Positions 1 to 8,751 are shown, counted from the first letter of the stretch. The stretch is DNA of 34,364 nt from an uncultured Microcaldota archaeon (GCA_903892905.1 CAITKI010000001.1:1-34364); one strand, 5' to 3'. The notes: generated by a model not told the origin, from the sequence alone. Numbers and translations: made by a program.

Positions 1-41
1 GGAGCATTGTGAATCTCAGGGAGTAAATGCAAAATCTGCGC

Positions 42-338
42 AGTGCTTCCTAGCGGAAGCACTTGCTTTAACGACAGGAAGAAAAATTACAAAAATGAAA
101 GGCGGGCAAAGACTTTTAATTGGTCAACGCCCTAGGAAGAAAAATCAGGAGGGCCAGCGTCAAGTTGCCAGAGCAACTTGGCGAGTTCTCCAGCCCTGCT
201 GGAGAATTGTTGAGCGGAGCGCCGCTCAACATGTTTTTGAGCTAGACGAAGCCGAAGCTCAAAACCCGAGCACTAGAGTGCGATGTGCATTTTGCAGAGG
301 CAAAATGCATCAGACATTTTCGCTGAGGCGAAAATGCT
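42..338. repeat. Array of short perfect hairpins downstream of tRNA-His
   Basis: Successive inverted repeats, mostly 8-10 bp with 3-6 nt loops: 42-63, 161-180, 186-206, 209-230, 235-264 (12-nt loop), 286-309, 315-336; a weaker one at 270-281. Confidence 0.85.
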
Positions 339-341
339 GAG

Positions 342-415
342 GGCCAGGGCCGAGATTTGAACTCGGGCGAAGAGCTCCACAAGCTCCCATGCTACCAGGC
401 TACATCACCTTGGCC
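342..415 (-). tRNA. tRNA-His (anticodon GUG)
   Basis: Reverse complement folds as a cloverleaf: acceptor GCCAAGG/CCCTGGC (one A-C mismatch), D stem ATGT/GCAT, anticodon stem GGAGC/GCTCT with loop TTGTGGA, T arm CCGAG-TTCAAAT-CTCGG. An encoded G-1 opposite discriminator C73 fits tRNA-His. TATA-like stretch ~25-35 nt upstream. Confidence 0.93.
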
Positions 416-470
416 ACTAGAAGTCATTTGGAGGGCATCCATATAAAAAAGATTGGTTAAAGGCAACAAC

Positions 471-1592
471 ATGCTCAAGCGCCTGTATACCATAAACTTC
501 ATAGACGCATTCATAGTGGGGGCCACCACGGTGATTGTGCCGCTTTTGATGGCCTCGCGCGGCATAGACATCGCCACTATCGGCATTGTCTTCGCGGCGG
601 CGCCTTTTGCCAAGGCAGTGGTGCGCCTCGCAAGCGCGGGCATCGCGGATTCTTTCGGCGACAGGGTAATCTACATCGTGGCGTGCATTGCCAATTTCCT
701 GGAGACCACTACGTACATGATTTCCTCCACCGCCTCAGGGTTTGCAGCTGGAAAGCTTTTGGACGGCGCGCGCGAGTCTTTCATCTGGTCCACGGTGCGG
801 CCCAGCCTCATGGCAGCCTCGCCTGAGAAGAAGCATTTCGCCTTCACTGCGCTGCTTTCGGGAAGGTTTGTCTACAATGCGCTTGGGAGCCTGTCGGTGG
901 GCGCGCTTTTCGCGTTCGGAGGCTTTGAACTGCCCCTTGCCGCAATGGTGGCGCTGTCGGCGTACATCCTTCTTTCCTCGCTGCGCCTGAAAAACATCCA
1001 CAGGGCAGAGACGCACGCGAAGCTTTCGGATTTCACGCCTTTTGGCAGGAGCCGCAAATTCTATGAAATCGCGGGCCTCTTCACGCTGGGAAGCGCGTTT
1101 TACAGCGTGGCGTTCTACATGCTGCTGCCGCTTTACTTCGCGGCCAGGGGCTTCACGCTTGCCGAGATAGGCCTGTTCTACGCGGGTTACTTCCTGATAA
1201 TGGGTATCATGCTGCATTTCATGACGCGCCACAAGATAACCATGGGCGCGGCAGCGGCAGGCGGCGCTGCAATTTACTGTGCGGGCCTGGCAGGAGTGGC
1301 GTTCGCCCCCACCAGCCTCATCCCTGCATTCTTCCTTTCCATGGCGCTTGGCGATGCCGGTCTGGCGGTGATTTGGGAGCAGATAAACTTCATCGCCGCA
1401 AAGGAGAGCAAGAAGCGCGCAATCGACCTGTCCTTGTTAGTCACGCCGAGCTTTTTCGGAGTGATGGCAGTCTCAGGCGTATCGGGCCTGGCTGTTGCGG
1501 CATGGGGCTATGCGCCGTTCTTTGCCGCGCTTGCGCTTTCAGAGATAGGCTTTGCAGCCTGGTGCGTGCGGCTCGCCTCGATGAAAGATTAA
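471..1592 (+). CDS. MFS-type multi-pass membrane transporter
   Basis: Many hydrophobic TM segments with an MFS-like pattern; ATG at 471 chosen over the upstream TTG; TATA-like atataaaaa at ~440-450. Confidence 0.75.
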   Translation: MLKRLYTINFIDAFIVGATTVIVPLLMASRGIDIATIGIVFAAAPFAKAVVRLASAGIADSFGDRVIYIVACIANFLETTTYMISSTASGFAAGKLLDGARESFIWSTVRPSLMAASPEKKHFAFTALLSGRFVYNALGSLSVGALFAFGGFELPLAAMVALSAYILLSSLRLKNIHRAETHAKLSDFTPFGRSRKFYEIAGLFTLGSAFYSVAFYMLLPLYFAARGFTLAEIGLFYAGYFLIMGIMLHFMTRHKITMGAAAAGGAAIYCAGLAGVAFAPTSLIPAFFLSMALGDAGLAVIWEQINFIAAKESKKRAIDLSLLVTPSFFGVMAVSGVSGLAVAAWGYAPFFAALALSEIGFAAWCVRLASMKD

Positions 1593-1617
1593 ATAGGGGA
1601 AGGCACAGATATTGGAA

Positions 1618-1693
1618 GCACACTGATGATAAGACGCAGGTTTGCTGACGCCGGTCTCCGGCTATGATTTCAATCTGGAGCTTTGAGGTGTGC
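1618..1693 (+). ncRNA. Candidate C/D-box sRNA
   Basis: Terminal stem GCACAC(1618-1623)/GTGTGC(1688-1693), box C TGATGA 1624-1629, D' CTGA 1645-1648, C' ATGATTT 1664-1670, D-like TTGA 1683-1686; TATA-like gattaaatag ~25 nt upstream. Confidence 0.5.
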
Positions 1694-1831
1694 ATAATTA
1701 GCAAAAGATGTAGGAACCTATATAAATTGGGTCAACCATAATAGCACCTACGCCTTTTGCAGAATCTTTTCTGCCAGAGAATTTGCTCCATCAGACTGGG
1801 TTTGCTGCAAATGGCAAGTGGGAGTGAGAGC

Positions 1832-2032
1832 ATGACAGCCGAAACAAAAACCGAAATAATGAATGCGTGGCACAGCTACCTTTCAAACATGCAAAGGCGC
1901 CACAAGAAGAACGAGGGCAGCACTGCACAGGACGAGGACTACCGCCTTGCTTTCAAGGAGGGGATAATCAACCATGATTCCCTTTCCAAGAAGGAGAAGG
2001 TCGAGCTCCTGTCCTACATGGGAATGGCCTGA
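1832..2032 (+). CDS. Small conserved-looking hypothetical protein
   Basis: ATG at 1832 preceded by GGAGTGAG; charged helical protein MTAETKTEIMNAWHSYLSN...; ORF extends upstream to 1757. Confidence 0.55.
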   Translation: MTAETKTEIMNAWHSYLSNMQRRHKKNEGSTAQDEDYRLAFKEGIINHDSLSKKEKVELLSYMGMA

Positions 2033-2078
2033 GTTGCTTTTTTTCATCCGGAAAAAAGAATTTGGCAGCGGAAGCGCT

Positions 2079-2459
2079 TCACTTTTTCCTGCAGAGCCTT
2101 TCCCAGACTGAGATTTCGGGGTTTGAAGACATTTTCCCTGCCGTGGACAGCACAATAAGCGCCTCTTTGTCCTGCCCAAGGTGCCACAGGGATTTTGCAA
2201 GCAGGAGATAGGCGTCAACAAGCGTTTTTGAATGCCCGTCAGCCAGCGCGTAGGAATGTTCCTCAACGATGTTCTGGCAAATGGCTGCAGCTTCCGCAAA
2301 GCCGCTTCTGTCGGTGTAGGTTCCCCGGTTGAAGGAGCTTTCAGCCTTGATGTAAAGCTCGATTGCCTTTTTTGCTTCAGGTGAAACACGAAGCGGCGCA
2401 CGGCGCTGAAACTTGCCGTTGCCATCGGACGTCGGGACTGCTTTTATTTGCTTCATCAT
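2079..2459 (-). CDS. Hypothetical protein, TPR-like helical
   Basis: MMKQIKAVPTSDGN... start with upstream GGTGTC SD; helical pattern KAIELYIKAESSFNRG / DAYLLLAKSLWHLGQDKEALIVLSTAG. Confidence 0.6.
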   Translation of the reverse strand: MMKQIKAVPTSDGNGKFQRRAPLRVSPEAKKAIELYIKAESSFNRGTYTDRSGFAEAAAICQNIVEEHSYALADGHSKTLVDAYLLLAKSLWHLGQDKEALIVLSTAGKMSSNPEISVWERLCRKK

Positions 2460-2552
2460 GTTGACACCGGATGAATTGTTATAATAAGAGTTTAAATGGA
2501 TTTGCATGGCGCCATTATAAACACATGATGAGGATGCCTTGCGGTGATATCA

Positions 2553-2603
2553 ATGGCAGCTAAGAAAAAAGCAGTGAAATCAAAGGGAAAGAAGAAGAGA
2601 TAA
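2553..2603 (+). CDS. Very small lysine-rich peptide (MAAKKKAVKSKGKKKR)
   Basis: TATA-like cattataaac ~35 nt upstream, GGTGAT SD, ATG, 16 codons, stop, then GC hairpin (2613-2627) and T-rich tract. Confidence 0.5.
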   Translation: MAAKKKAVKSKGKKKR

Positions 2604-2612
2604 TCAATACTG

Positions 2613-2639
2613 GGCGGCAGCGCCGCCATTTCTGTTTTT
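2613..2639 (+). terminator. Candidate terminator hairpin
   Basis: GGCGGC-agc-GCCGCC followed by atttctgttttt. Confidence 0.5.
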
Positions 2640-2700
2640 GGCATCAGAGTCAAGTCACGTCATCACAAGTGAGTCAGGGTCGTAATGCTCATCATATGCC
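2640..2700 (-). ncRNA. C/D-box sRNA
   Basis: Minus strand: GGCAT-ATGATGA-gcattacgacc-CTGA-ctcactt-GTGATGA-cgtgacttgact-CTGA-TGCC. Consensus C, D', C', D boxes, 11-12 nt guides, GGCA/TGCC terminal stem, and TTATTTAAT ~25 nt upstream. Confidence 0.85.
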
Positions 2701-2750
2701 GAGTGGATATCACCTGCAACATTAAATAAGCTGGGCAAGAAAAGCCTGCC

Positions 2751-3491
2751 ATGGAAAAAACTGGAAGTGGCGCGCAGGGCAGACGCCTTGGGCTGAACCG
2801 CGAGATTTCGGCGTACCTTGACCTTGCAACCTGCCTGCTCATAGTGGCATTCCTTTTTTATCCGTCATTTTTCGCTTCATTCATCGATGCGAAGTTCCTG
2901 GCAGCCATGGGCTTTGTTGCGCTCCTGATTATGCTGGCTGGGAGAGGGGTTCTGGTGATGCTCCTGGCAGTGGGTCTAGAAAAATTCGGAGATTTTGCCA
3001 AAGCATCGAAAAACAGCAGCCTCGTTGCAATCCACCTGAGCGCTGAAAGAATGCTTTATTACAACTTCTTGGCGTTTACCGAGGGTCTGTTGTGGGCAAT
3101 ACCGGCATTCCTTCCGATATATGCGCTGCATTGGTATCTGCTTGGGCCGGCGAGGGCAGCACAAGGCAACACGCTCACTCTGATTGCGAATGATGCAATG
3201 GCGCCCATCTGCAATTCCTTGCTGAACTGCCACGGCGATAGTGCCTATCTTGCATTTACAATCTCAATGTTTTTCCTAGCTTCCAGCTATTTCGGGCTTT
3301 TTGCAATGAAGAAACTAGGCATCAGCCTTGGGCTGGCGCTCGTGAATGATTCGGATAAGCTGACATTCTCAAAGAGCCAGATTTCAATCGAAGAGGTAAG
3401 CAGCCGGCTGGCAGCCAGGCAGGAGGAAAACGAGGCGATAGGCATGTACCTTCATTGGATACGCGCCTATGTACGTGAAGAGGCCGAATGA
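2751..3491 (+). CDS. Hypothetical multi-pass membrane protein
   Basis: 246-aa ORF with several hydrophobic segments; TATA-like cattaaataag ~25 nt upstream. Confidence 0.65.
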   Translation: MEKTGSGAQGRRLGLNREISAYLDLATCLLIVAFLFYPSFFASFIDAKFLAAMGFVALLIMLAGRGVLVMLLAVGLEKFGDFAKASKNSSLVAIHLSAERMLYYNFLAFTEGLLWAIPAFLPIYALHWYLLGPARAAQGNTLTLIANDAMAPICNSLLNCHGDSAYLAFTISMFFLASSYFGLFAMKKLGISLGLALVNDSDKLTFSKSQISIEEVSSRLAARQEENEAIGMYLHWIRAYVREEAE

Positions 3492-3878
3492 TCACAGCAG
3501 ATCTTCAGGCTTCCTGCCCGCAAGCTTCGCCTTTGCCAAAGTTATGGTGAATGTCTTGTCCTGCTCCTCAAGCAAGTGCACCGGGAAGATGAACCAGCCG
3601 TCGCGGTTCACGCGCCAGCCGATGAGGTAGGTGATGCCTGTCACCTCTTCCCATTTTTTCATGGCAGCGGCCTTTTCCTTGGGGAACGAGAGCGAGCCCG
3701 ACTCCCATGCCTTGCATTCTATTGCATACTGCCTTCCCTGCTTGAAGGCAAGCAAGTCAGGCGAAAGCGAGTTCACGCCCGAGCCTGCCGCGCGTATCAC
3801 CTCAAAGCCGTGCGTGGAGAAGAAGTGTATGAGCTCGCGCTCCGCGCGCGCGCCTTTCTTGTATGTGCCGAATGCCAT
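3492..3878 (-). CDS. hjc: Archaeal Holliday junction resolvase (Hjc)
   Basis: KKGARAERELIHFFSTHGFEVIRAAGSG...PDLLAFKQGRQYAIECKAWESGSLSF matches the Hjc nuclease motif pattern. Confidence 0.92.
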   Translation of the reverse strand: MAFGTYKKGARAERELIHFFSTHGFEVIRAAGSGVNSLSPDLLAFKQGRQYAIECKAWESGSLSFPKEKAAAMKKWEEVTGITYLIGWRVNRDGWFIFPVHLLEEQDKTFTITLAKAKLAGRKPEDLL

Positions 3879-3953
3879 AAGGGAAAAACGCTGAAAAGAA
3901 ATAAGAACAAGGCAGTAGCTGGGGAAAAATAAAAACAGAAAAAGGATGGATGC

Positions 3954-4496
3954 CTAGACTGAGTCTTCCTCTATGCACTCCTCGCACGTGAGCTTGCCCT
4001 CCTCGCGCGTGAGCTCCTCGGAGAAGCAGCCGCATATTTCGCAGATGCCCGTGTAGTATTCATTCGGCTTGCTCTTGCGGATCTCCTGCATCTCGGAAAC
4101 CACGTCCACCATGCCGGGGTAGACGCGGAGCAAATCGCCTTCAGTTATGATGCCGACAAGCTTGCCTTTCTTGTCCACCACGGGCAGGCGCTTTATCTTG
4201 TTCGCGCGAAGCGCGGACGCGGCGGATTCCACGCGGTCGGACGCCTTTATCACTTTCAGCGGCCGGCTCATGACAGCGGAGAGCTTGGTCTTTTTTGGGT
4301 CCTTGCCCGCGGCAATCACCTTGTAGACAATGTCGCGCTCGGTGATGATGCCTTTTGCCTTGCCCTTCTGCATCACTATGATCGAGCCGATGGATGTTTT
4401 CCTAAGGAGCCTTGCGGCATCCACCACCAACTTGTCTGCAGGAAGCGTGAATACTCCGACCGTCATGCATTGGCCTACGCGAACATCCATTTTCAT
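3954..4496 (-). CDS. CBS-domain-pair protein with C-terminal Zn-ribbon-like motif
   Basis: Two CBS repeats (GIITERDIVYKV, GIITEGDLLRV) then CEICGC...CEEC; start after GGTGTCG SD. Confidence 0.85.
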   Translation of the reverse strand: MKMDVRVGQCMTVGVFTLPADKLVVDAARLLRKTSIGSIIVMQKGKAKGIITERDIVYKVIAAGKDPKKTKLSAVMSRPLKVIKASDRVESAASALRANKIKRLPVVDKKGKLVGIITEGDLLRVYPGMVDVVSEMQEIRKSKPNEYYTGICEICGCFSEELTREEGKLTCEECIEEDSV

Positions 4497-4524
4497 AGCG
4501 ACACCTCGAAAAACAGATTCGCGC

Positions 4525-5004
4525 CTAAAGCTTATAAAACGAACTTTGGCGCGCAATAGGCTCGACTGCGGGGTGCTCCACTATTTTCGGGGTGAGCGGC
4601 TTGTGCGTATACGCCTGCCTGTTGAGCAGCTTCGAGACCTCTTCCCTCTTGCCAAGAAGCAGCGGGCGGTAGATGTATGAAAATTGCGAATTTTCAAGGG
4701 GCGTCACGACTTCGCCAGGCTCGATTTTCATCCCGAATTCCATGTCGCTTGTGCGCACCTGCCTTGCGTTTTCCCCGATGGGGATGGTTTTGATTTTCTG
4801 GATAAAGCCGTCCTCGTTCCCGATGGCCTTCAATGAAAAGAAGCTGGATTGCCTGTTGATTTGCAGGCAGGCGGCCCATTTGCCGCTGCATTTGTTCCAC
4901 GCAAGCAGCTGGGGCATCGTGTGGACCCTGTTCTCAAGCCGCATGCCCTCCATTGTCCTTATGTTTGAATCTGGCTTCTGCGCGCGAATATTATACATAG
5001 GCAT
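4525..5004 (-). CDS. Hypothetical protein
   Basis: MPMYNIRAQKPDSN... with TTTTAAAC promoter-like element upstream. Confidence 0.55.
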   Translation of the reverse strand: MPMYNIRAQKPDSNIRTMEGMRLENRVHTMPQLLAWNKCSGKWAACLQINRQSSFFSLKAIGNEDGFIQKIKTIPIGENARQVRTSDMEFGMKIEPGEVVTPLENSQFSYIYRPLLLGKREEVSKLLNRQAYTHKPLTPKIVEHPAVEPIARQSSFYKL

Positions 5005-5078
5005 AGCAATCCCTCCACCTTCCCTTCCTGCCCACAACTGTTTAAAATCGTTTGGTGGGAAAAGGAAGCGGTGCGAAC

Positions 5079-5243
5079 ATGGAATTGCGGAGCTTCATGG
5101 CGGGGATACTTTGCCTTTACGGCGTGCAGGTCCTCCTGCCGGTGGCGGGAATTGCGGTGACCGTCACCACGCCAAATCCCGTCATCAACCTTGTTTTCGG
5201 CATAGTGGCGCTCGTGCTGGCATACTACTTGTTCAGGAACTGA
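5079..5243 (+). CDS. Small membrane protein (~54 aa)
   Basis: MELRSFMAGILCLYGVQVLLPVAGIAV...INLVFGIVALVLAYYLFRN: two TM helices; TATA-like tgtttaaaat ~35 nt upstream. Confidence 0.6.
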   Translation: MELRSFMAGILCLYGVQVLLPVAGIAVTVTTPNPVINLVFGIVALVLAYYLFRN

Positions 5244-5253
5244 AGAAGACGCG

Positions 5254-6702
5254 CTAATTTTTTCTCCAACTAGTGGTTCCGTCCTTCCTGTCCTCAAGCA
5301 CGATGCCGGCTTTTGAAAGTTCCGAACGGATTGCATCGGACGCGGCATAATCCTTTTTCTTTCGCGCTGAGTTGCGCGCTGAAATGAGTGCGAGGACCAT
5401 TTCGTCGAGGGAGGAGGGCGCGATGCTGAATTGCTTGCAGATTTTTTCAACTGCGCCAAGCGAGGCGCCGGCTTCTTTTGCCTCTTGCATGGGCAGCAGG
5501 TTGAAGACTCCCAGGAGCTTTTCAAGCGTGGCTGCCGCAGACGTCACTTCCTGCGCGCTTGCGCTTGCCTCTGAGCACGCTCCGCTTATTTTCCTTGAAA
5601 GCGCGAAAAGAGATGCCATTGCTGTTGGCGTGTCAAAGTCGTCGTCCATTGCCGCGATGAATTTTTTCTCCGCCTCTGCCGCCGAAGCGGCAAGCTTCCC
5701 GTCGCCCTTTGCTGATGATGAATAGGTGCGCGCGGCTGAAAGCGAGGAGTGCAGCGAGGAAAGCGCGCTCCCTGCTGCTTTTACCGCATCTTCTGAAAAG
5801 TCAATCGGGCTGGAATAGTGAGAGAGCAGGAACAGCGTGCGAAGGGGCTGTGCGCCGTATTTTTTCAGCCCGTCCTCGATGGTGATGAAGTTGCCCAGCG
5901 ACTTTGCCATCTTCTCGCCATCCACCGTCAAGAAGCCTGTGTGGATGAAGTAGCGCACAAAAGGCTTGCCTGTCGCGGCCTCGGACTGCGCGATTTCGTT
6001 TTCATGGTGCGGGAAGATAAGGTCGCGCGCGCCGCCGTGTATGTCAATGGTGTCGCCAAGCAATGACGTTGCCATTGCAGAGCACTCTATGTGCCAGCCA
6101 GGCCTTCCATTGCCCCAGGGCGAGTTGAACGTGGCGCCCGGCTCCTCGCCCAGTTTCCAAAGCGCGAAGTCCTGCGGATTTTTCTTCTCCTCGTCCACTT
6201 CAACGCGCGCGCCTGCTTTGAGCGTGTCGGATGCTTGATGGGAGAGCTTGCCGTATTCCGGGAATTTGCCGACGTCAAAGTAGACGCCGGTAGACGTCTT
6301 GTACGCAATCCCTTTCTTTTCCAGGCGGGAGATGAGCGCGATTATTTGCGGGATGGAGCCGCTCACGCGCGGCTCGATGTCAGGCTTCATGATGCCAAGC
6401 GCCGTGCACTCCTTTTCGTACTGCTTGGTGTACTTTTCAGACAGCACCGCGGGCAGCACTTTCCTTTCCTTTGCCCGGTTGATTATCTTGTCGTCGATGT
6501 CGGTAACGTTCTGAACGAAGCGGACATCGTAGCCCCTGAAGACGAGGTAGCGGCGGATGGCATCGAACGACACGAAGGTGCGCGCATGCCCCAGGTGGCT
6601 GGCGTCGTAAGGCGTGACGCCGCACACGTACATGTTCACTTTCCTGCCATGAAGCGGCGTGAACTCCTCCTTTTTCCCGGACAGCGTGTTTTGTATCTTC
6701 AA
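5254..6702 (-). CDS. cysS: Cysteinyl-tRNA synthetase
   Basis: HLGHARTFVSFDAIRRYL, WHIECSAM, HHENEIAQSEA, KMAKSLGNF motifs; full length. Confidence 0.97.
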   Translation of the reverse strand: MKIQNTLSGKKEEFTPLHGRKVNMYVCGVTPYDASHLGHARTFVSFDAIRRYLVFRGYDVRFVQNVTDIDDKIINRAKERKVLPAVLSEKYTKQYEKECTALGIMKPDIEPRVSGSIPQIIALISRLEKKGIAYKTSTGVYFDVGKFPEYGKLSHQASDTLKAGARVEVDEEKKNPQDFALWKLGEEPGATFNSPWGNGRPGWHIECSAMATSLLGDTIDIHGGARDLIFPHHENEIAQSEAATGKPFVRYFIHTGFLTVDGEKMAKSLGNFITIEDGLKKYGAQPLRTLFLLSHYSSPIDFSEDAVKAAGSALSSLHSSLSAARTYSSSAKGDGKLAASAAEAEKKFIAAMDDDFDTPTAMASLFALSRKISGACSEASASAQEVTSAAATLEKLLGVFNLLPMQEAKEAGASLGAVEKICKQFSIAPSSLDEMVLALISARNSARKKKDYAASDAIRSELSKAGIVLEDRKDGTTSWRKN

Positions 6703-6732
6703 ATTTCCACCAAACCTGGCGCTTCAAGAAAG

Positions 6733-7143
6733 CTAAACCACGCGGACTTCCACGCTCTTCTTCGCATAGTTGAGCACGTGCGAGTAGTCGCGGTAGTGCT
6801 GGCTCACTGTGAGTTGCGCGGCATATGTGCCTGCAGGCGTCTGCGAGTTTGCGCACAATGAAAAGCTCACTGTCTTTTCAGCCTGCGCGGCAAGCTCGCC
6901 TATGCGGATTTCCTTTATCTTGGCAATGCTCACGTTTTCAAATCCCAGCGGCTTTGGGACCTCGACTGCCATGGACATCATGAGCGGCGCGTCGGATGCG
7001 TTTGCCACTGTCACTAAAAGCTCCAGGCAGTTTTCCTTCCTGGCATTCAATCGGACGGGGCGCAACGATGTCGAGACGTTGAAGGGCAGGCCTTCGCGCG
7101 CAGGCGCCTCCTTCTTTCCCATCAGGTTGTCAAGAATACCCAT
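6733..7143 (-). CDS. Hypothetical protein, beta-sandwich (CARDB/Ig-like) pattern
   Basis: ENCLELLVTVANASDAPL...KTVSFSLCANSQTPAGTYAAQLTV. Confidence 0.6.
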   Translation of the reverse strand: MGILDNLMGKKEAPAREGLPFNVSTSLRPVRLNARKENCLELLVTVANASDAPLMMSMAVEVPKPLGFENVSIAKIKEIRIGELAAQAEKTVSFSLCANSQTPAGTYAAQLTVSQHYRDYSHVLNYAKKSVEVRVV

Positions 7144-7175
7144 AAGACCATTCCTCCAATTTTAGCATGAATTGC

Positions 7176-7646
7176 TCACTTTTTCCTTCCCTTCTTTTTT
7201 GCGTTCATTTTTTTAGGCTTTTGCCTCGTCTGCGCCCTGCCCTGCATTGAAGGCGGCGCCACAATCTGCGCTGAAGCATCCGCAATCCTCTGGAAATGCG
7301 GCACGTCCTCAAGCGCAAGCGAGAAGAACACGTAGAGCAGGCAGAAGAGCGAGCCTGTTTCAAACAGGCTGGATACGAACCGCGCCAGGTTGGCAGACAT
7401 GCCAAGCGGCGTGCCGAAAAGCTCGATGGAAAAGCCTATTGCAAAGCCAAGCGAGGCATACCCCAGGAAGTACGCGTGCTTGACAGCGCGCCATTTCGTG
7501 AAGAAGAAATGCACTGGAAGCCGCTGCTTTGCCGCGTTCCAGTAATGGCGGTAGTAGATGAAGATGAAAAACGCAAGCCAGGCAAGGAGCGCTTTTACAA
7601 GCAGGAGCGGGGAAATCAGGTCGGACGCGTTCAATGGGAGTGCCAT
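7176..7646 (-). CDS. Hypothetical membrane protein
   Basis: MALPLNASDLISPLLLVKALLAWLAFFIFIYY...; several TM segments, Lys-rich C-terminus. Confidence 0.6.
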   Translation of the reverse strand: MALPLNASDLISPLLLVKALLAWLAFFIFIYYRHYWNAAKQRLPVHFFFTKWRAVKHAYFLGYASLGFAIGFSIELFGTPLGMSANLARFVSSLFETGSLFCLLYVFFSLALEDVPHFQRIADASAQIVAPPSMQGRAQTRQKPKKMNAKKKGRKK

Positions 7647-7686
7647 GAGGCACTTTCGAGGGCAAGTAATTAATCTGTTTGCCCTT

Positions 7687-8127
7687 TCAGGGAAGCTTGT
7701 CCGTGGCAAGGTGCGAGCAATAGCCCAGCAGGAAAGCGCCTGATGTCAGCGCGCCGAAAAGCAAGTAGCATGCGGCTGATGCAACAAGCGCAAACGGAGC
7801 GCTGTGCATCACGCCCCTGTGGCGCGGCCGAAAGAGCAGGTCCAGCACGACAAGCACCGCCACTATTGCGGCAAATGCCATGGCAAACTCCTGCAAGCCC
7901 TTGCCTTTTGCAAAGGAGATGGAATAGGCAGCTGCAATCACTGAGAGAAGCGCAACCACGTATGTTGCCTTGGACGCCTTGCTGTTCCGAATGTCCAGGT
8001 CGGGCAAAAGCGAGGCGGCGGCGGACACTGCGCAGAAAATGGCGGCATCCGGCAGGCTGAAGCGCAATAAATATGCAGCAATTGCGCCGCATGCGACGCC
8101 TATGAAAAGATGCGCACGCCAGTTCAT
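7687..8127 (-). CDS. Membrane-bound metal-dependent hydrolase-like (YdjM/DUF457-like)
   Basis: MNWRAHLFIGVACG...LLPDLDIRNSK...RHRGVMHSAPFAL...GYCSHLATDKL. Confidence 0.75.
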   Translation of the reverse strand: MNWRAHLFIGVACGAIAAYLLRFSLPDAAIFCAVSAAASLLPDLDIRNSKASKATYVVALLSVIAAAYSISFAKGKGLQEFAMAFAAIVAVLVVLDLLFRPRHRGVMHSAPFALVASAACYLLFGALTSGAFLLGYCSHLATDKLP

Positions 8128-8187
8128 TTTCTCGCCTCGCGCAGCTTTGGTGCGCGCACCAGTTAGTGCGCCGCCCAGTGTTTAGCA

Positions 8188-8751
8188 TCAATCGGTACTT
8201 CTTAGGACTGAAGAGAAGTGCTTCTTGTAGTGGCTTATGTGGTGCGACTGCTCCTGCTCGGACATCTTCGAAAGGTTGGATGATAGGTTCAATATTTCGT
8301 GGTATGCCTCGCCGAATGCGCCTTCCGCCATCAATACCTCTTCAGGCGTGCGGCACTCGGTCGCATCGCAAAGCATGGCAAGGTAGCGGAGCTGCGACAA
8401 CGCCTCCTCGCCCCGCGCAGTCAGGCGCGCCTTTTGCCGCGCGCTTCCTCGCAGGCGCTTTTTCACCGACATGAAAAGGGAAAGCAGGTAGTCGTAGATG
8501 GATGCAAACGTTCCCGTCTTTTGAGCGGAAGACTGCGTGCGCACTGTTGCAAGCGCGGTGTCGAACATGATGTTGGTGGACGCCACAGTCTGCTCGGGAA
8601 GGAGGAGCTTTGCCTCGCGCAGCGGGTCGATGTAGGCGTCCTCGCGCTCTAAAGGCGTGCGGGGGAACCTGGGCTTGTGCACTTCCTTTGGCTCGCGCTC
8701 AAGCTCTACCTGCTGCTGCACAGCCCTGCTGGGGCTTGAAATCATTTCCAT
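8188..8751 (-). CDS. Hypothetical protein
   Basis: MEMISSPSRAVQQQVELEREPKE...; TATA-like CTATTTAAACC ~30 nt upstream. Confidence 0.55.
   Translation of the reverse strand: MEMISSPSRAVQQQVELEREPKEVHKPRFPRTPLEREDAYIDPLREAKLLLPEQTVASTNIMFDTALATVRTQSSAQKTGTFASIYDYLLSLFMSVKKRLRGSARQKARLTARGEEALSQLRYLAMLCDATECRTPEEVLMAEGAFGEAYHEILNLSSNLSKMSEQEQSHHISHYKKHFSSVLRSTD

Noticed and set aside
95-340. 81-aa ORF MKGGQRLLIGQRPRKKNQEG...
   Set aside because: Runs through the perfect hairpin array and abuts tRNA-His; composition is dictated by inverted repeats, with no protein-like pattern.
735-1232. 165-aa antisense ORF inside the MFS gene
   Set aside because: Arg/Gln/His-rich shadow of a GC-rich coding frame; the plus-strand transporter is clearly the gene.
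6091-6861. 256-aa ORF antisense to cysS
   Set aside because: Overlaps unmistakable cysS codons; typical open antisense frame in GC-rich coding DNA.
7352-7370. Perfect palindrome agcctgtttcaaacaggct
   Set aside because: Lies inside a membrane-protein CDS and is explained by ordinary codons (LFETGSLF); isolated, not part of a cluster.
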